A DNA stretch of 64,000 bases, from contig NZ_CAJZAG010000010.1 of the NCBI RefSeq assembly GCF_914271485.1, positions 186,001 to 250,000 of the forward strand, read 5' to 3'. Shown here piece after piece: positions 9,379 to 23,674 of this stretch. The notes under the pieces are model-generated. The model saw only the letters and a program-made list of their open reading frames with translations, searched no databases and was not told the origin of the DNA. The position numbers and the translations under genes were made by a program. Positions within the stretch are counted from its first letter, which is position 1, and the number at the start of each line of letters is the position of its first letter. The DNA is from Cupriavidus pampae (lineage in GTDB: Bacteria > Pseudomonadota > Gammaproteobacteria > Burkholderiales > Burkholderiaceae).

Positions 9379-10443
9379 TCAGGACCGTCGGGAATGGTCG
9401 CGGCGCATGCCGCCTTCGAGCCGGTCCGCCAGCGCATGGGCGAGCCCGGGCAATGCCGGATAGTCGGACGTGATCACGTAGACCGGAATATCGGCAAGAT
9501 ACGCGCCCATGCGACCCTTCTCGGCGAATCGCTCGGCGAAGGGCGAGGTGGCAAACGCATCGACGAAGCGCGGCACGATGCCGCCGCCAATATAGACGCC
9601 ACCGCGCGCACCGAGCACCAGCGCCACGTCGGCCGCGACCGAGCCCAGCAGCCCGCAAAACACTTCGAATGCGCGCTGGCACAGCGAGTCACCGCGCTCG
9701 ACGGCGCCCTCCGTCACCTGCGCCGGAGACAGCGGCGCGAGCAAAAGCGTACCCGTTTCTGCGGCGAGCGCGGCATGGATATGGGACAGTCCCATGCCCG
9801 ACAACAAGCGCTCCGCGGACACGCGTCCGTGCCTCGTGTGGGCGGCGCGCCAGGCGATCCACTCATCGTCGGTCACCGGCATGATCTCGATATGACCGCC
9901 CTCACCGGCCAGCGCCACCGCGCCACCACCCGGGGCTGGTACCAGCCCCGAGACGCCGAGACCAGTGCCCGGCCCGATCAGCGCGCGCGGTGCGGTGGCC
10001 ACCGGCGTGCCCGCGCGCACGCGCACGAGTTCGTCATCAGGCAGATAAGGCAGGGCCAGCGCGAGCGAAGTGAAATCGTTGATCGCCACGAGCGTGTCCA
10101 GCTTGAGCGCGCGACGCATCGCCTCGATCGAAAACGACCAGTTGTGATTGGTCAGCTTGACGTGATCGTCCGTGATCGGGTTGGCCAGCCCGATGGCGGC
10201 GTGGCGCGGCATCGAGACTGCCGCGCCCGACAGACCGTCGAGGTAGTGCCGCGTGGCGTCCTCGAGCGATGGGAAGTCGGCCACCTTGAGCGCGGTCACC
10301 GGACCGATGCGGGTCGACGCGGTCTCCAGCGCAAAGCGCACGTTGGTGCCGCCGACGTCGGCCAGCAGCCGCGGATAGGAGTCGTGATGAGACGAAGGGC
10401 GCGTCATCGGTTCGGGTTCAGGTTCGGAAAACATCCACACCAT
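9379..10443 (-). CDS. glk: Glucokinase
   Basis: A ROK-unrelated, Glk-type hexokinase-fold enzyme that phosphorylates glucose with ATP. ADVGGTNVRFALE (phosphate-binding loop), AINDFTSLALALPYL, LIGPGTGLGVSG and GARGGVYIGGGIVPR are all present. The C-terminal half is complete. The start is uncertain: the frame opens at 10443 (354 residues, 26 bases inside pgl), but the ATG at 10407 gives a more typical N-terminus; neither has a good ribosome site. Uniquely, an origin-type repeat at 9743-9763 is part of the coding sequence and encodes AETGTLL near residue 230, in a region that is variable in this family. It lies between pgl and the response regulator. Confidence 0.92.
   Translation of the reverse strand: MVWMFSEPEPEPMTRPSSHHDSYPRLLADVGGTNVRFALETASTRIGPVTALKVADFPSLEDATRHYLDGLSGAAVSMPRHAAIGLANPITDDHVKLTNHNWSFSIEAMRRALKLDTLVAINDFTSLALALPYLPDDELVRVRAGTPVATAPRALIGPGTGLGVSGLVPAPGGGAVALAGEGGHIEIMPVTDDEWIAWRAAHTRHGRVSAERLLSGMGLSHIHAALAAETGTLLLAPLSPAQVTEGAVERGDSLCQRAFEVFCGLLGSVAADVALVLGARGGVYIGGGIVPRFVDAFATSPFAERFAEKGRMGAYLADIPVYVITSDYPALPGLAHALADRLEGGMRRDHSRRS
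9743..9763 (-). repeat. Dispersed origin-type repeat D3, inside glk
   Basis: Perfect unit (AAGCGTACCCGTTTCTGCG on the plus strand) lying wholly within the glk coding sequence and read in frame as Ala-Glu-Thr-Gly-Thr-Leu-Leu. Confidence 0.9.
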
Positions 10444-11098
10444 GACGATGCCGCGCGAGCACGAGGCTCACCGGCAACGACGGCGTGGGACCTTCGAGCG
10501 CCTGCGCGAGCACCGCCGCCTTTTTCGTGCCTGCGATCGACAGGAACGTGCGCTCCGCCGCCAGCAGCGCGGCGAGGTTCAGCGTCACGCGGGCATGCGG
10601 CGCGCTGGCCGGATGCGTAACGACATAGCCAGGCTGGGGCTCGCTCAGGGCGGCTGGCAATTCCGGCGCATCGGCGAACAACGATGCCGTGTGACCGTCC
10701 TCGCCCATGCCCAGCACCACCACATCGGGCTGCTGGAATGCGGCATTGAGGCGCTCGACCGCGCGCGCGGGCTGCATGGCCTCCGCCGCATCGCCGATCA
10801 CCGGCACGAACGCGGCCAGCGCCGCAGCCTCGCGCAGCAGGGTATGCCGCACGAGCGCCGCGTTGCTGTCTTCATGATCGGGCGGCACCGCACGCTCATC
10901 CACGAGCGTCACCGTCACCGCGTCCCAGCGAATCGGGCGATAGCGCAGGCGCTCGAACATGGGCAGTGGCGACTTGCCACCGGACACCGCGAGCACAGCC
11001 CAGCCCTTGGCCTGTATCACGAGTTCGAGCGCATGACTGATGGATATCGCGAGCGACTCCGCCTGGTCCATCACGGTGGGGTGTTCGAACTGTCGCAT
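10418..11098 (-). CDS. pgl: 6-phosphogluconolactonase
   Basis: The 226-residue protein belongs to the DevB/Pgl family. It has the substrate-binding AVSGGKSPLPMFERL near residue 38, TLVDERAVPPDHEDSN near residue 65 and VLGMGEDGHTASLFADAPEL with the catalytic His near residue 137. It hydrolyses 6-phosphogluconolactone to 6-phosphogluconate, the second oxidative step for the pentose phosphate and Entner-Doudoroff routes. It lies 16 bases downstream of zwf and overlaps the annotated start of glk, so the three genes are one operon. Length is typical for the bacterial DevB form. Confidence 0.93.
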   Translation of the reverse strand: MRQFEHPTVMDQAESLAISISHALELVIQAKGWAVLAVSGGKSPLPMFERLRYRPIRWDAVTVTLVDERAVPPDHEDSNAALVRHTLLREAAALAAFVPVIGDAAEAMQPARAVERLNAAFQQPDVVVLGMGEDGHTASLFADAPELPAALSEPQPGYVVTHPASAPHARVTLNLAALLAAERTFLSIAGTKKAAVLAQALEGPTPSLPVSLVLARHRHGVDVFRT

Positions 11099-11114
11099 GC
11101 CGCCTCCGGTAGAT

Positions 11115-12569
<1,455 letters not shown>

Positions 12570-12765
12570 CCTGGACTCCTTGCGGGGGGTTGTTGCCGCA
12601 GCCAGGCCATGCCTCGCTCTCATGTCGCGCGCATATCCTGCCGTTGCGGCTGCATGGAGTGAGTGCCGGTCAGCGGCCAGGAAGTTCCGGACATGTTACG
12701 TGAGTCGCCGCGGCTTGGGCAGTGGGCGGGCGCCGGCAGCCCGCCCCCGCGACACGTGCAAACCC

Positions 12766-12787
12766 AAAAGCGTACCCGTTTCTGCGT
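12766..12787 (-). repeat. Dispersed origin-type repeat, copy D4
   Basis: Perfect copy in the 246-bp space between zwf (12569) and the secreted-protein gene (ending 12816). Nothing else is seen in this space. Confidence 0.9.
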
Positions 12788-12815
12788 ACTGCCTGCAGCG
12801 GAGAATCAAGGCGTA

Positions 12816-13211
12816 TCAATGCATTTCGAGCGCATAGACGTAGCCCTTCGACCAGCATACGCGTGCCCGGCCTCCGGTGGCCTGCAGGAACATGGCCATC
12901 CGGATGAGGTGGTCGTATGCATAGTTGCCGTACTGGCGCGTGGCAACCTGACCGCCGACACGACGGCCACCTTCGAGCGTCACTTCGACGAACATGGCCT
13001 GGTTGCCGTGATACCAGGCGCCAGCCGTGACCCGGGTGATGGTGCCGACATCCTCCCAGTAACCGCTGCCGCGGCAGTAACCATCATTGCCCCACTGGGG
13101 GTAGCCATGGGCTTCGAACGTATCCGCGCGCGCGGCCGACGCAACGTATAGGGATGCAACGATTGCCAGACAAATTGGCAACACGCAGCGAAACGCGAGA
13201 TTTCGGTTCAT
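12816..13211 (-). CDS. Hypothetical secreted protein
   Basis: A 131-residue protein with a clear Sec signal peptide (hydrophobic LPICLAIVASLYVASAARA, predicted cleavage near residue 29). The mature part is Gly/Tyr rich and contains two cysteines (CRGSGYW and RVCWSKG) that could form one disulfide. A GGAGG-like site (complement of cacctccggg at 13217) sits just before the ATG. It is probably periplasmic or extracellular. I do not recognise the family. It is not in an operon: a gene-free gap separates it from the divergent edd gene. Confidence 0.75.
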   Translation of the reverse strand: MNRNLAFRCVLPICLAIVASLYVASAARADTFEAHGYPQWGNDGYCRGSGYWEDVGTITRVTAGAWYHGNQAMFVEVTLEGGRRVGGQVATRQYGNYAYDHLIRMAMFLQATGGRARVCWSKGYVYALEMH

Positions 13212-13444
13212 TGTTCACCTCCGGGAAATAATCGGCTGCCCCGGAACGATCACCACGCACGTTCAAGGCATCCGTAACAGCATCGCCTTGAGGAGGACGA
13301 TCAACCTTTGTCTTGCATCAAACCTGCGCGACGCATATTTCCGAATTGTGGCGCCCGGCCGTGCACCATGTCGGCGCGCCCCTGACGGCTACCCCCCTCC
13401 ATTTGCGCTACGCTGAGAGTTCCCCGCATCGCTGGAGAACAATA

Positions 13445-15331
<1,887 letters not shown>

Positions 15332-16280
15332 AGCGGCAGCTCCCGCGTAGGCACCCTCACCTCCTGCACCGGCACCGCGATCTCGCAACCCGCCGCGTGC
15401 AGGACCGGTTTGAGTCTGGCGAAGAACGCGTACTGCACGTTCCAGAAGTCGGCGTTCGAGGTCCAGTAGCGCGCGTCCAGCGTGATGCCACGATCGGTGT
15501 AGCGCACCACCATGACTTCGGATTTCGGCTCCGGCAGCAGGCGGGATTCGGCATCGAGCATCGCGCGCAGTGCGTCCAGCCCTCGCTGTACGTCGCTGTC
15601 GAAGGTGACAGTGACCTCGATATCCATGCGTCGCGTGACATTCTCGCTGTAGTTCGTGATGGCGCTGCCCCATAGCTTGCTGTTGGGCACGCGCAGGCAG
15701 ACGCCATCGAACGTTGTCAGCTCGGTCATGAAGAGCCCGGTCTCTCGCACAGTCCCGGCCACGCCCTGCGCATCGATGTACTGCCCCACGCGAAACGGCC
15801 GCAACAGCACCAGCATGATCCCCGCCGCGATGTTCTGCAGCGTGCCCTGCAGCGCCAGCCCGATGGCCAACCCGGCCGCGCCGAGCATGGCGATGATGCT
15901 CGCGGTCTGCACGCCGAACTGCGACAGCACCAGCACCACCGTCAGCACGCGCACGACCCATTGCGCAGCACTGGCCAGCAGTGGCCGTAGCGTGTCGTCG
16001 ACGTGCGTATGCTGCAGCGTGCGCCGGATGGCCTGCGCGGCGCGCGCGGCCAGCCACCATCCGCCCACGAGAATGGCAAGCGCGGCCAGACAGTTGAGGC
16101 CCTGCTGAACCGCGAACTGCGTCAGATAGGCCCAGGCGGCTTGCACCTTGTCGGCATCGAGGAAAGTCATGTTCATGCGGCACGCTCCGGAAAAGTCGAC
16201 TCCGGTGCCTGTTGCGAAGGACGTGCCAGCGCACATCGCGCCGTGATGGAATTTGCCCGCATGGGGACGCCATCGGCCGC

Positions 16281-16302
16281 AAAGCGTACCCGTTTCTGCG
16301 TG
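16281..16302 (-). repeat. Dispersed origin-type repeat, copy D6
   Basis: Perfect copy about 105 bases upstream of the mscS start codon. Intergenic. Confidence 0.9.
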
Positions 16303-16479
16303 CAGCACAGATCGTGCACGCGCCGCCGCGCTGAACGCGCACGCGCGACACCCATCGCTGCGGCGCGCGGACGTGCGTAGTCATTACAAGAGGGGACGCA
16401 CACCCTGTGAAGTTACTGCATTGCCGCCACCATGGCCGTAATCCGGTCGACGGACGCCGCCGTCGTCGCGCCGGATGGT

Positions 16480-16500
16480 CACGCAGAAACGGGTACGCTT
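16480..16500 (+). repeat. Dispersed origin-type repeat, copy D7
   Basis: Perfect copy in the 406-bp gap between mscS (16176) and the MFS gene end (16583), opposite in orientation to D6, 180 bp away. Apart from D6 and D7 I see nothing clear in this gap. Confidence 0.9.
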
Positions 16501-16561
16501 CAGGTTCGCGAACGGCAGGAGTTCGGCGCGTGTCGCTCGGAACGAGGACGTTACGCGCCTG

Positions 16562-16602
16562 ACGTGGGCGTGCTCGGCACGCTCAGCGTGCGACGCCCAC
16601 GT
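16562..16602. other. Perfect 10-bp inverted repeat at the MFS gene 3' end
   Basis: Arms ACGTGGGCGT and ACGCCCACGT enclose 21 bases that can themselves pair (CACGC/GCGTG). It overlaps the stop region of the transporter gene. A terminator is possible, but no T tract follows. Confidence 0.45.
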
Positions 16603-17839
16603 GCTCGTGCAGACGATCGCGCGAGGCCAGCGCCGGGAACAACCGCATCCAGGCGCCCACCACGAGAATCGTGCCGATGCCACCGAGTAGCACCGCTCCC
16701 ACGGGCCCGAGCCATGCCGCCGTGACACCCGACTCAAACTCACCGAGCTGATTCGAAGCACCGATGAAGACCGAGTTGACCGCGCCGACGCGCCCGCGCA
16801 TGTCGTCGGGCGTGTCGAGCTGAACCAGCGTCTGACGCACGACCACGCTGATCATGTCGGACGCGCCAAGCACGACCAGCGCCCCCATCGAAAGCGGTAG
16901 CCATTGCGAAATGCCGAACACCATCGTCGCGGCGCCGAACAGCGCCACGGCACCGAACATCACGCGGCCGACGCGCCGGTTGAGCGGATGGCGCGACAAC
17001 CAGAGTGCCATCACCAGCGCGCCAATCGCCGGCGACGAGCGCAGCAGCCCAAGGCCCCAAGGGCCCGTATGCAGGATGTCGCGCGCGTAGATCGGCAGCA
17101 GCGCCGTGGCGCCGCCAAGCAGCACGGCGAACATGTCGAGCGACACCGCGCCCAGCAGGATCGGGTGGCTGCGGATATAGGTAAAGCCCGCGAACACCGT
17201 CTTGATCGATACCGGCGCGGTCAGGCGCGCCGCGGGTTGCCGCAGCTTGAGCGAGGCCACAAGCACTGCCGCGATCGCAAACAGTACGCCGGCGATCGAG
17301 TACACCACGCCAGGCCCCGCGACATACGCAAACCCGCCCAGTGCCGGGCCGATGATGATCGCGGTCTGCGCCGCCGAACTGGCAAGAGCGATCGCGCGCG
17401 GCAGAGCCTTCGGCGTGACCACGCTCGGCAACAGCGCCTGCAGCGTGGGAGTCTCGAACGCGCGGCACGCGCCCATCAGCGCGACGAAAACGAAGATGTA
17501 ATCGCGATTGATCCAGCCCGTGAAGCTGGCCAGCGCCATGCTGATCGCCAGCACCGCCTCGAGGCCCTGACAGGTACGCACAATCACGCGCCGGTCGAAG
17601 CGGTCGGCCACATGCCCCGACATCAGAATCAGTACGATCGATGGCAGAAACTGCACCAGCCCAACCATGCCGAGCATGAAGGCGTCGCGCGTCAGGTCGT
17701 ACATCTGCCAGCCCACCGCGACGGTGAAGATCTGGTACCCGATGGTGGTGCAGAGGCGGGCGAACCAGTAATGACGAAAGGCGGGATCGCGGGAGACGGA
17801 CTCCGGCGCATCGGCCGGAAGCGGGGCAACGGTGGACAT
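16583..17839 (-). CDS. Major facilitator superfamily exporter
   Basis: A 418-residue protein with about 12 transmembrane segments and the loop 2-3 MFS signature GHVADRFDRRVIV. The cytosolic-loop features and the C-terminal domain resemble the EntS-like drug/siderophore exporter subgroup of MFS. The inner-membrane location is clear; the substrate is not. It starts with an ATG at 17839 and is separated from the upstream prfC gene by 112 bases holding a long palindrome. No regulator lies next to it. Confidence 0.82.
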   Translation of the reverse strand: MSTVAPLPADAPESVSRDPAFRHYWFARLCTTIGYQIFTVAVGWQMYDLTRDAFMLGMVGLVQFLPSIVLILMSGHVADRFDRRVIVRTCQGLEAVLAISMALASFTGWINRDYIFVFVALMGACRAFETPTLQALLPSVVTPKALPRAIALASSAAQTAIIIGPALGGFAYVAGPGVVYSIAGVLFAIAAVLVASLKLRQPAARLTAPVSIKTVFAGFTYIRSHPILLGAVSLDMFAVLLGGATALLPIYARDILHTGPWGLGLLRSSPAIGALVMALWLSRHPLNRRVGRVMFGAVALFGAATMVFGISQWLPLSMGALVVLGASDMISVVVRQTLVQLDTPDDMRGRVGAVNSVFIGASNQLGEFESGVTAAWLGPVGAVLLGGIGTILVVGAWMRLFPALASRDRLHEHVGVAR

Positions 17840-17900
17840 GAGGGCAGGAAGGCGCCGGCAAAGTCCCGAATTTTAGCCGAGCGCCCTCACGCCGGGGCGG

Positions 17901-17930
17901 GCGTCATGTATCAGGTCCGATACATGACGC
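17901..17930. promoter_or_regulatory. 12-bp perfect inverted repeat between prfC and the MFS gene
   Basis: GCGTCATGTATC, the loop AGGTCC and GATACATGACGC form a perfect palindrome. It lies downstream of prfC and 62 bases upstream of the transporter start. It could be the prfC terminator (no T tract) or an operator for the exporter; the sequence does not decide. Confidence 0.5.
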
Positions 17931-17951
17931 CAAAAGCGCCTCAATTGTCTC

Positions 17952-19544
<1,593 letters not shown>

Positions 19545-19586
19545 GGCAGCGGGATCAGGGAGGCTGAAACAGGAAAGGGCGCCATT

Positions 19587-20585
19587 TTACCGGTTCGCGG
19601 GCGCAGCGGGCGGCGCAGCACCTGTTGCATTCGGATGCGACGGATCCGTGCCACGCAAACTGCCGAACTGAAGCGCGTATTGCCGGGTCAATTCGGCACC
19701 GAAAAAGAAGATCTGCGCCGAGTAGTAGATCCACAGCATCAGCGCCACCACCGAGCCCGCCGCGCCATAGGACGACGCCACCGCGCTATTGCCGAGGTAG
19801 ATGCCGATCAGCCGCTTGCCTACCGAGAACAGCAGCGCCGTGATGATCGCGCCCATGATCACATCCCGCCAGGCGATGCGCGCGTTGGGCAGCATCTTGA
19901 ATATCACCGCGAACAGCATCGTGACCACCGCGAACGCAAACGTCGCCGAGATCACTTCGGCCACAGGCGCGAACCACGAGGCGGTCCACAACTGCCCCCA
20001 GAAGCGGTCCACCACGGCCAGCGCCGCGTTGACGACCAGCGACACCAATAGCATGAAGGCGAGCGCCAGCACGATGCTGAACGACAACAGGCGCGCGCGC
20101 AGCAGCGTCTTCCAGCCGGCACCCAGGGGCGGCGGGGCTTTCCAGATATCGTCCAGACTGCTCTTGAGTTCGGCGAAGGCGCTGGTGGCGCCAAGAATGA
20201 GCACACCGAACGCGATGACCGCGGCCACGCCGCCACCGCCCGCGCGATGCGTCGCCGCCAGAATCCCCTGAATCGCGGCGGCGCCCTGCTCGCCGACCAG
20301 TCCGTTGATCTGCGCGAAGATCTCGCCGCGCGCGGCTTCCGCGCCAAAGAACAAACCCGCGATCGAGATCACGAGCACCAGGATCGGTGCCAGCGAGAAC
20401 AGCATGTAGAACGAGAGAGCCGCGCCCTTGCTGGCCGCGCGATGGTCGAGCCAGTCGCGAACGGCCGCCACGACCACGCGCACGGTACGTGCGCCGGTAT
20501 GCCGGTCGGGCAGCCAGCGCCCCCGCCGTGGCGACGGCGGTGATTGGGATGAAGGTCGCGGGTCCTGCCGGTCTGGGGGTGCCAT
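19587..20585 (-). CDS. YihY/BrkB-family inner-membrane protein
   Basis: About 332 residues with six transmembrane segments, starting with the family hallmark ASKGAALSFYMLFSLAPILVL and including the WxxYSAQIFFFGAELTRQYA segment near the C-terminus. Family members were once called ribonuclease BN by mistake; their actual role is unclear (a transporter-like fold). I chose the ATG at 20585, with AGGA upstream; the frame extends to 20636. The N-terminal about 30 residues are Pro/Ser/Arg rich. Possibly co-transcribed with prfC. Confidence 0.82.
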   Translation of the reverse strand: MAPPDRQDPRPSSQSPPSPRRGRWLPDRHTGARTVRVVVAAVRDWLDHRAASKGAALSFYMLFSLAPILVLVISIAGLFFGAEAARGEIFAQINGLVGEQGAAAIQGILAATHRAGGGGVAAVIAFGVLILGATSAFAELKSSLDDIWKAPPPLGAGWKTLLRARLLSFSIVLALAFMLLVSLVVNAALAVVDRFWGQLWTASWFAPVAEVISATFAFAVVTMLFAVIFKMLPNARIAWRDVIMGAIITALLFSVGKRLIGIYLGNSAVASSYGAAGSVVALMLWIYYSAQIFFFGAELTRQYALQFGSLRGTDPSHPNATGAAPPAAPANR

Positions 20586-20742
20586 GCGATATGCCGTCCT
20601 GTGGGAGCCTGCGTTCATGATACTGCCCATTGCCACACGGGGAAGGAGTGAGCGGGCGAGCGGCGCCGACGCGACCTGCTAGAGTGAACGCATGCGTCAC
20701 GCGGCCAACGCGCGGCGCAAGACCGCCACCTGGAGACCATCC

Positions 20743-20904
20743 GTGATTCGCACAACACATGCAGCACGCGGGGCCATAGCGGTCCTGACCGTCTGCCTGC
20801 TGGCCCTGGCGGGATGCGACCGCAGCCAGCCCAAACCCGGTCCCAAACCGATTTCCGGCACCATCACGCCGCCTGCGGCGAGCGCGCCGGCCGCCCCGCG
20901 CTGA
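20743..20904 (+). CDS. Small lipoprotein
   Basis: A 53-residue product with a lipoprotein signal: positively charged start, hydrophobic AIAVLTVCLLALA and lipobox LALAGC. The mature chain of about 30 residues is Pro/Ala rich with no domain. GTG at 20743 is chosen because TGGAGAC sits six bases upstream; an ATG at 20692 is in frame but unsupported. Tiny Pro-rich lipoproteins of this type are common and mostly uncharacterised. An origin-type repeat begins five bases after its stop. Confidence 0.65.
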   Translation: MIRTTHAARGAIAVLTVCLLALAGCDRSQPKPGPKPISGTITPPAASAPAAPR

Positions 20905-20908
20905 CGGC

Positions 20909-20926
20909 GCGTACCCGTTTCTGCGT
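20909..20926 (-). repeat. Dispersed origin-type repeat, copy D8
   Basis: Copy of GCGTACCCGTTTCTGCGT directly after the lipoprotein stop codon. The rest of the gap 20927-21686 shows no convincing gene. Confidence 0.88.
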
Positions 20927-21686
20927 CAAACGCGTGTTTCAGCGATGCAACCGGATGCACGGCGTCCGCGCGGTCACCTGCGCACGAACGCCGCACATCC
21001 CCTTCGATGCGAGCGTCCACTCTTGTTGTAACGCTTTCTCGGCGTGCCCACACGTATGCAATCGACGGGCACTGACGGGCGCGCGCGATGCCCTTTCTGC
21101 AAGCGGATGGCCCCTTGCTTCCCACCGGGAATGCGGGCATCACGCCGCGCGACACCGACTAGGCACTTTCATCCGGCGAACACAACGCGCGGGCGTTTGA
21201 GAATTTGCGTAACAACCGCGAAACCGATCGCGGCGCGAATCGGCCCGTATCGGCGCCCGCCCCGCACCTGCGTCGACGGACCCCGCGCCCGCTAAGCGTT
21301 TGCGGGCATTGGCACGCTTGTCGCTCTATTGCGATTGGGAGCAGTCTCGAGTCCACGATAACAACATCAAGAGAACGCAGGAGAGGACATTGCCATGCGT
21401 CATCCGCCAGCGCGAATGACGGCCCGCCGGCGATCCCATCGACTGGCCGGTCCGCCGCCGTCGGTGCAGGATTTGCTGTCCGCGCCGCTATTGCCATTCC
21501 CCCACGCCGCCGTCCATCCGTCGCCATTCTGCGCCGCGTCCAGTCGCGCGCTGGCCGCGCATGCGAGTCGCATACGCGCATCGAAGTAGCAGCCCCGCAG
21601 TGGCGGTTCCAAAACAAGCCGCCCAGCAAGATTCACGTGCTCCGTCCCCCGGCGGGCACCTTTTTCCAGCAAGGGAGGGAGCCATC

Positions 21687-22076
21687 ATGAATGCCAGACT
21701 CATTGCCGCCGCGGCGCTGGCCCTGCTCTCCGCCGCGGCCACGCCCGCACTGGCGGGCAGCTACGCCTATTTCGACCGGCCGGATGCGATCAATCCGAAC
21801 AGCCATGCCGCGGTAAGCAACGATATCTACGTGCGTAGTTTCGGCTGGGCATGGGGCGATGTGAAATACGGCCGTGACGAGTCGACCGTGCCGGCCAACG
21901 AGCGGCAGGCGCGTGAAAGCGTGATGGATCCGCACGATCTGTCACCAGGCCAGCTCGCGCCGCAGAACAACTCGCAGCCGCGCGTACCGCGCGGCAAGAT
22001 CAGCATGAACCTCGCGGCGCATGAGCCGGGCGACGAGCCCGGTCTCGCGACACTGCCGCGACGCAGCGCGCGCTAG
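21687..22076 (+). CDS. Hypothetical secreted protein
   Basis: A 129-residue protein with a Sec signal peptide (LIAAAALALLSAAATPALAG, cleavage near residue 23). The mature region starts SYAYFDRPDAINPNS and is Pro/Asn rich without cysteines; no domain is recognised. AGGGAGGGAGCC just upstream fixes the ATG at 21687. The gene stands alone, followed by a strong hairpin. Likely periplasmic. Function unknown. Confidence 0.75.
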   Translation: MNARLIAAAALALLSAAATPALAGSYAYFDRPDAINPNSHAAVSNDIYVRSFGWAWGDVKYGRDESTVPANERQARESVMDPHDLSPGQLAPQNNSQPRVPRGKISMNLAAHEPGDEPGLATLPRRSAR

Positions 22077-22114
22077 CCCACCGCTGCCGCTATGCACGGT
22101 GGTGGGTCACACGG

Positions 22115-22143
22115 GGAGCCGGCGAGCGGACGTCGCCGGCTCC
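22115..22143. terminator. Hairpin between convergent genes
   Basis: Arms GGAGCCGGCGA and TCGCCGGCTCC (11 bp) around GCGGACG, between genes ending at 22076 (+) and 22194 (-). No long T tract. Confidence 0.6.
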
Positions 22144-22193
22144 TCCGTAGCGCGCATGTCCGAGCGCTGGTTCCGCCCGGGTTCGCGGGTCGT

Positions 22194-23582
22194 CTACTCT
22201 CCCGCGGCCGCACCCGCGCTTGCACCGGCCTGCATGTCGACGCGGATGTTGTGCTTGTGCATGAGGCGATATAGCGTCACGCGCGACACGTTGAGTTCGC
22301 GCGCCGCGGGTACGACGTGAAAGCCATGACTGGCCATCACAGTCCGAATCGCCTCGCGCTCCGCCTCTTCGCGAATCGCGTCGAGGGTTTTGCGTGGCAA
22401 CTCCGCGCCACCATGCAGTTGCAGATCCTCGGCCGTGATCTTGCGATTGTCGGTCATGACGATCGCACGCCGCACGCGGTTGATGAGCTCGCGCACATTG
22501 CCGGGCCATGTGTATTGCATCATGGCCTGCGTCGCGCACGCGGAGAAGCCGCGAATACGCCGGTGCGCCTCGTGACCGTGCTCCGCCAGCACCGCGTTCG
22601 CCAGCAGCAGGATGTCCTCGCCACGTTCGCGCAGCGGTGGAATCGTCAGCGTGAGCACGCACAGGCGGTGGAACAGGTCGGCGCGGAAGCGGCCTTCAGC
22701 CTGCGCCGCCACCAGGTCCACGTGCGTGGCCGAGATGATGCGCAGGTCGAGCGGAATTGACTGATGCCCGCCCAGACGCGTGATCATGCCCTGCTGCAGG
22801 AAGCGCAGCAGCGCCACCTGGCTCTCGAGCGGCAGATCGCCGATTTCGTCGAGAAACAGCGTGCCGCCCTGCGCCTGCTCGATCCAGCCGATCTTGCGCT
22901 GATTCGCGCCCGTGAACGCCCCTTTCTCGTAACCGAACAGCTCCGACTGCACGAGGTGCGGGGGAATCGCGCCGCAATTGATCGCGACGAAGGGTCCCTT
23001 GCGTCGATTCGACGATTCGTGAATGGCCTGCGCCGCGAGTTCCTTGCCAGTCCCCGATTCGCCCGAGATGAATACCGGCGCATCGTTGTGCGCAACCTTG
23101 GCCAGCGAGCGGAACATCATGCGAATGGGCGCGCATTCGCCGATCATCGGCCCGTGCGCGACGTGTTCGACCACGCGCGCGCCATGCAGGCTGGCCATGC
23201 CATGCGCGTGCTTGAGCGTATAGAGCAGTTCGTCGAACGAGAACGGCGTGCGCACATAGTCCACGCAATAGTCGCGAATCAACCGACGCACGCGTTCGTC
23301 CTCGAGCATGGCCGTCGACGTGATGGCCACCCACATCACATGCAGATGCTGCAGGCCCTGTTCGAGTTGCGTGAGTTCCGCATCGGTGTAGGTGGCCTGC
23401 AGATCGATGATGCCGGCCATCGGCGCGCTGCCGCGCACCACGCGTTCGAGGTCGCGCACCTGCTGGACACGCCGGATCTCCCATCCGGTGCCAAACTGGT
23501 TCGCGCTGAAACCAAAATCTTCGTACCGCGACACGAGCACGATCTGTGCGGAGCGTGTCGACGCCTTGCACAGTCGGTCCAT
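22194..23582 (-). CDS. Sigma-54-dependent transcriptional activator, VpsR-like
   Basis: A 462-residue regulator with a receiver-like N-terminal domain (about 1-125), an AAA+ domain and a Fis-type helix-turn-helix (NVSRVTLYRLMHKHNI). The AAA+ part has Walker A GESGTGKELAA, the sigma-54 contact loop GAFTGA and Walker B LFLDEIGDLP, so it should act with sigma-54. The architecture matches VpsR/BerB-type activators, which control exopolysaccharide genes and can bind cyclic-di-GMP; control of the cluster at 36-64 kb is therefore a reasonable guess. ATG 23582 has AGGGAGAG upstream. It is downstream of the hypothetical gene at 23675. Confidence 0.85.
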   Translation of the reverse strand: MDRLCKASTRSAQIVLVSRYEDFGFSANQFGTGWEIRRVQQVRDLERVVRGSAPMAGIIDLQATYTDAELTQLEQGLQHLHVMWVAITSTAMLEDERVRRLIRDYCVDYVRTPFSFDELLYTLKHAHGMASLHGARVVEHVAHGPMIGECAPIRMMFRSLAKVAHNDAPVFISGESGTGKELAAQAIHESSNRRKGPFVAINCGAIPPHLVQSELFGYEKGAFTGANQRKIGWIEQAQGGTLFLDEIGDLPLESQVALLRFLQQGMITRLGGHQSIPLDLRIISATHVDLVAAQAEGRFRADLFHRLCVLTLTIPPLRERGEDILLLANAVLAEHGHEAHRRIRGFSACATQAMMQYTWPGNVRELINRVRRAIVMTDNRKITAEDLQLHGGAELPRKTLDAIREEAEREAIRTVMASHGFHVVPAARELNVSRVTLYRLMHKHNIRVDMQAGASAGAAAGE

Positions 23583-23674
23583 GACGCTCTCCCTGACGTT
23601 GGGCTTCTTGTTGATGACGGCGGCAGTCTCGGACTCCACCGACGGGGGATGCGCCCCCGTACGCAACGTTGGGA

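Noticed and set aside
21395-21589. 64-residue ORF preceded by AGGAGAGG
   Set aside because: The ribosome-like site is good, but the product is Arg/Pro/Ala rich, of the kind produced by random GC-rich frames, with no recognisable feature. Left as not supported.
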